From: Paralvinella palmiformis
Lineage: Eukaryota; Annelida; Polychaeta; Terebellida; Alvinellidae
Assembly (NCBI GenBank): GCA_025642065.1
Contig: JAODUP010000931.1
Span: forward strand, 62,001-126,000
Direction: 5' to 3'
Length of the DNA stretch: 64,000 nt
The position numbers and the translations under genes are program-made. The number at the start of each line of letters is the position of its first letter. The first letter of the stretch is position 1. Below, piece after piece: positions 60,133 to 64,000 of the stretch. The notes beneath the pieces are model-generated. The model ran no database searches. It had not been told where the DNA came from and saw nothing but the letters and a program-made list of their open reading frames with translations.

Positions 60133-60135
<3 letters not shown>
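60035..60135 (+). pseudogene. L2-like RT C-terminal fragment
   Basis: 'YYHLKNIHYLKTVLKQETLV' followed by 'TVVHVYYISNR' matches the family block (F-F/Y-H-L-+-N-I ... L-x-Q-E ... T-V-V-H-A-F-I-T-S-R). The same block, with near-identical DNA, occurs at 62,640-62,715. It is cut off by the (TA)n at 60,139. Confidence 0.7.
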
Positions 60136-60138
<3 letters not shown>

Positions 60139-60202
<64 letters not shown>

Positions 60203-60219
60203 ATGTGTGTGTGTGTGTG
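60139..60219. repeat. Compound (TA)n(GT)n microsatellite
   Basis: TA to about 60,180, then GT to about 60,219, sitting exactly between the L2-like fragment and RepH copy 4. Confidence 0.95.
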
Positions 60220-60490
60220 GGTGGGGTTCTTTTGGACGACAGAAAATTAGTGTTGAATTAAACTATGGTGTCAAAGTAGTTATCATACGTAGGTAGCAAG
60301 TAACTAATGAACCACACAGACGTGTTGTTTGCTGCGAGCTGTGGTATCAAATAGTTGGTTTTATGTGCTTCCGCTTTCTGAAGGTAGCCTGCGTGTAGCC
60401 GCCTTCCTGTGGTCGTGACATATTTGTCGCATACGAAAAGTGAATTAGCTGGGCCCCACATGCTGATGAGCAGTGGAGTCAAATGTACGT
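60220..60490 (+). repeat. RepH copy 4
   Basis: It closely follows 13,770-14,035: 'cagaaaattagtgttgaatt', 'gcgagctgtggtatcaa', 'gtgcttccgctttctg', 'tgacatatttgtcgcatacg' and 'aaaagtgaattagctgg'. It is more similar to copy 1 than copies 1 and 2 are to each other. The minus-strand frame here (60,258-60,503) and that at 13,819-14,073 share a peptide in the same frame. Confidence 0.85.
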
Positions 60491-60896
60491 ATATGTGTAT
60501 CAATATATGGAGGTGTATTTAAATAGATGTATGTATAGTTTTACGGTTTATGGTTCTGTACTAGTAATTTGGAAGTATGACATGTTACGATGGCATAATA
60601 CCTCGTTAACAATTTTGGTAATTCGCGATTAGTACTAATTATACAAATAACCTTACGAGCGGAAAAGTTGTTTGTTTAAAACCATGTTTATTGTCTTTAC
60701 TGTGATTAGAAAATATCTTTGTTTCTAAAAAAAGTTATATATTTTAATAATGACACAATCTGGGGATATATGTAAGATGTAATTTCAGTAATTGATTCTA
60801 ATTGTCATTTAAATAAATCATCTATCTTATCAAATAGTCCAGTTGTGGTCTCAGCTATAAACACAGTCAGAAATAAATTACTGATTAATATTTTTG

Positions 60897-60905
<9 letters not shown>

Positions 60906-60991
<86 letters not shown>
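60906..60991. repeat. (TA)n microsatellite
   Basis: About 86 bp of TA after a short TC run. Confidence 0.95.
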
Positions 60992-60994
<3 letters not shown>

Positions 60995-62385
60995 CAGAAT
61001 AAAATTATTGTTTATTTTTGTAAGTGACCTGCAATTAGAAAGGCCGAGTTTAATACTCATTAATACTTTATTAAAACACAGCACTGGTAGTGAATACCAA
61101 TTGATAAAAAATGATCCAGAAGGGGGAAATGCGCACATTTAGAAACCCAGATCGATGTTTAATGTACCTTAGGGCTTCTGTTTATAAAACTTCTTAAATG
61201 TTTTCTAAATAAGAAAGTGACTTCATGGGAAATATTCAATAGTTTCTTTTGGCCAGATAGTTGTTTCTAATTGATTAACTGATGAGGGATTCATTTCTTT
61301 GAAGTGTAGTACAACAAGAATGTATTCGATTCCTGTACGACTAATTAATAAGTTGCAACTGCACCTTTATGAAAGGCCACAGCTTTTTGTAAAAATATCT
61401 ACTATTACAATTTATACCTCTGCTAAGTTGGGGTGATTTTACCCACTAAGTAGCTGTGTAGATTTACAAAGGTGCTAATAGCTCGAGCCAATGAATTAGA
61501 AATATAGTGGGTTAATGATTTGCTTACGGTTATGGCCGTGAAGTTATTTTAACATAATAAAACGTTTCCGATTTTTCACTTGGAACACGTTTGGGAGCTA
61601 AGAGGAGTTTGAACCTAGGTTTATCCAGTTCATTGATTTATTTCACCACAAATGGTTTGAATCAATGATGATCAGTTTTCTTACTAATGGCGTTCTAATC
61701 ATGTATTTTATTCGTCTGGTTCTAAATTTAACAAATAAAATACCGTTTGCTCAGTAATCTAATCAAGACTAATTAAGAAAAATAGAGTTGTAAACGCCCC
61801 CGTAGTGTATTCCTTCCATCAATAAAAGGCTCTGGCCTGATCATCTAATAAATGGCTTAGGGAATAACATCAATTGATGACGCCAAATTAAAAATATTAA
61901 ATAAAGACAGTAATAATTGGTTAGGTTCACTCAATCACTCACTCAATCACTCTCTACAAATGTACTGCTTTTTTGACCAGCTGATAGATTTTTCTATCGT
62001 TATTTAATAAAATTGGGTGTTATTTTAATTTTTAGACAACTTCATTCATTCACTCACTCGTTCAGTCATTCGCTGATTCACTGATACGCTTCTTTATTCA
62101 TTGATGAAAACACCATGAATGGATAACACACCCATGTGCTCGTAATTTACATCATATGATTATTTAGTTTTGTGTTTTTATACTAATCAGGTAATTACTA
62201 TAAACCGTCTTGCAAAGGATACGAACGACTAGTCCAAATCAGTCAATAGTAACTGTACATGTTAGGATATGAAATGATATGCTATGATATACTGCTTTCT
62301 ACATTGAGTAAAATATAGCAAAACTAAACACGAGCTAGCTATTATTATGTCACGAATATAATAATATTATATATTAAGATTAAAT
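60992..62385. other. AT-rich DNA, nothing recognised
   Basis: Contains short 'TCAATCACTCAC' and 'CATTCATTCACTCACTC' simple tracts (61,928-61,955 and 62,041-62,085). No gene or shared repeat was identified. Confidence 0.5.
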
Positions 62386-62386
62386 G

Positions 62387-62389
<3 letters not shown>

Positions 62390-62439
<50 letters not shown>
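62390..62439. repeat. (TA)n microsatellite
   Basis: About 50 bp of TA. Confidence 0.95.
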
Positions 62440-62442
<3 letters not shown>

Positions 62443-62629
62443 TACTATTATTTAATACTATAATATTATAATAACACAAATATTATATATTTGGCATCAC
62501 CACGTTGTGTTAAATCCCTAAAAACAAAAAAAGAAAGCTGGGTGCATCTTCGATTACCTCTAATGGGACGGTAACAGACTAAGGGTTAGTTTTGACAAAT
62601 ATGTATTAACATGTCACATTACGATGTCG

Positions 62630-63045
62630 AGCTACCAACTACCATCTTAAGAACATTCATTATTTAAAAGCATTCTTGACTCAAGAAGGACTTGTAACTG
62701 TAGTCTCCCTTCCTTGGTTACATCTCGTATAGATTACTGTAAGTAATCCGTAAAACTCAGGAAATCCATTCAGATATAATTACAGATGTCTATGTCTCGG
62801 CTCAAGTCATATGGCAATTGTGCATTTAGTGTTGCAGTTCCCACTTTGTGGACTAGATTGCCTGCAGATATTACATTTTTTGAATCCGTTCTAAAACATA
62901 TATGTTCAAGGTTGCTATCACAGATTAATACTAATAATAATTTAAATCTCTAATAGAGTTTTTACAGACATATTATTTGAAATATCCTTGTACAGCGCCT
63001 TTGATTGGCTTCTGGTAGTAAGGGCGTTTTATTAACTATACAACA
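62630..63045 (+). mobile_element. L2-like LINE 3' end
   Basis: It begins with 'YHLKNIHYLKAFLTQEGLV' (62,640-62,700). After an internal deletion it continues with 'GNCAFSVAVPTLWTRLPADI' (62,812-62,871) and 'FFESVLKHI', the conserved C-terminus of L2/CR1-like RT (AFS.AAP.LWN.LP..I). It ends with a tail of 'tacagcgcctttga' and 'aagggcgttttatt'. The (ATT)n end is lost. Confidence 0.8.
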
Positions 63046-63490
63046 CTTGAATAAAAGACAGCCTTATTGCTTGGACGAGCATACCGGTATGTGCAGATTA
63101 TATAAGGTCATACTAACTGTCTGTATATTTGATAGGAATTTCGTTAGATCGTAAGCTGTGTTTATAATATAACACTTTTTATATATTACCACAACCTTTT
63201 TACAACTTTCTGATGTAGATATGTAAAACTGAGGTTAAACTTATACCTGTAGAGAAATACACGAAACAGTCAATTGCTGAAAGTGATTTCAAATTCATGA
63301 TCTCCTAGTATTCGACCATACATTCTAGATGGCTGATGTTATAATAGAATATGAAAGGGTCAATCAATTGTTGGTTCCTGATCTTTTTAAGACGTTTCAG
63401 TCATAATCTGAGGATATTTCTACACATTAAGATATTGGAGGAGTTAAGGAAATAGGTGCACACAAAATGATTTAAAAGAATTACAATTAC
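63046..63490. other. AT-rich DNA, nothing recognised
   Basis: No gene or repeat was identified. Confidence 0.5.
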
Positions 63491-63578
63491 ATTGCATAAT
63501 GCATGTCGTTTGTTTAATAATATTAATAGACATTTATCGAAAGTTTGTCAATATTGTAGAAAGGATACAAATCGTTTA

Positions 63579-63642
<64 letters not shown>
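63579..63642. repeat. (TAA)n microsatellite
   Basis: About 64 bp of TAA, followed to about 63,710 by a looser AAC/AAT-rich tract. It generates poly-Ile frames on both strands. Confidence 0.95.
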
Positions 63643-63644
<2 letters not shown>

Positions 63645-64000
63645 GTAATAATATTAAAATTATTAATAACAACAGCAACAAAAAGAATCACAGCAACAAC
63701 AGCAATAACAATATAAACACATTTTCCAAAGAACAACGAAAACGTAATATCTAACTACTAGTGTGATTCATTACACTTAAAATAGGATTTTGTGTGGGAT
63801 TGAAGGGAAGAGCACAAACAAAGTAATAAAATAACTAAAATTGGATCAGTACGAAAGTAGATATATATTCGAGCGCACAAACGGCGATCAACAGTAACAT
63901 ATCAATGTGGAATCATTATCAACCTAGAAATAACTTCAATTATTAATTTAATTTAAAATTGACATTATCGATTCTCTTCCATTGCTAAGCGACATCTTGA

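Noticed and set aside
61928..62085. Regular CACT/CATT blocks as a possible minisatellite
   Set aside because: Too irregular and short to define a unit; treated as low-complexity DNA.
63492..63736. Poly-Ile open frames on both strands
   Set aside because: Translation of (TAA)n.

Overview
This is an AT-rich, non-coding, repeat-dense stretch of a eukaryotic nuclear genome. I found no complete host gene, no rRNA, no bona fide tRNA gene, no CRISPR array and no bacterial operon. The mixture points to an invertebrate animal: dozens of (TA)n, (TG)n, (TC)n and (TAA)n microsatellites, decayed non-LTR retrotransposons of L2/CR1-like, jockey-superfamily and RTE-like type, several tRNA-derived SINE families, and a pogo/Tigger-type DNA transposon relic. 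A lophotrochozoan, perhaps a mollusc, is my best guess; this rests on general resemblance only.

Layout. 1-3.5 kb: AT-rich DNA with two strong hairpins near 400-520 and a diverged tandem duplication (2.24-2.60 and 3.11-3.52). 3.5-8.1 kb: the shorter copy of a long collinear duplication whose longer copy is 18.65-27.97 kb; both carry the same L2-type 3' tail. 8.6-12 kb: a minus-strand SINE-A, a short tandem duplication, a graded tetranucleotide repeat and a decayed L2-like LINE. 12.5-15.3 kb: a young duplication around (TC)n, then two tandem copies of RepH, the second carrying a SINE-A with a perfect 13-bp target-site duplication. 15.6-16.8 kb: RepF, minus strand. 18-28 kb: the long duplication partner, with a pogo-like MITE in a (TA)n tract and a second RepF. 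28.5-31.5 kb: two SINE-C copies, RepF and RepG. 31.6-34.2 kb: a GC-richer RTE-like LINE on the minus strand. 34.6-35.4 kb: a pogo/Tigger HTH fossil with a SINE-B piece lodged beside it. 36.2-42.4 kb: second F-G duplication, RepH (minus), third SINE-C and an inverted third copy of part of the long duplication. 43.2 kb: a small ORF faintly like an Ig-domain exon. 45.8-46.1 kb: full-length SINE-B with an 11-bp target-site duplication. 46.9-49.7 kb: inverted and direct copies of parts of the 19-25 kb segment. 50.8-51.9 kb: L2-like LINE 3' half. 53.4-56.1 kb: jockey-superfamily LINE lacking RT motif A. 57.5-63.0 kb: tandem duplications, three more L2-like fragments and RepH. 63.5 kb: a long (TAA)n.

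Nothing here works as a gene system. The main interest is genome-evolutionary: collinear and inverted duplications marked by shared or private SINE insertions, compound microsatellites that grew from short seeds still visible in sister copies, and SINEs whose 3' ends resemble the local L2-like LINE tail. All homologies between segments were found by eye; boundaries are approximate unless a target-site duplication fixes them.
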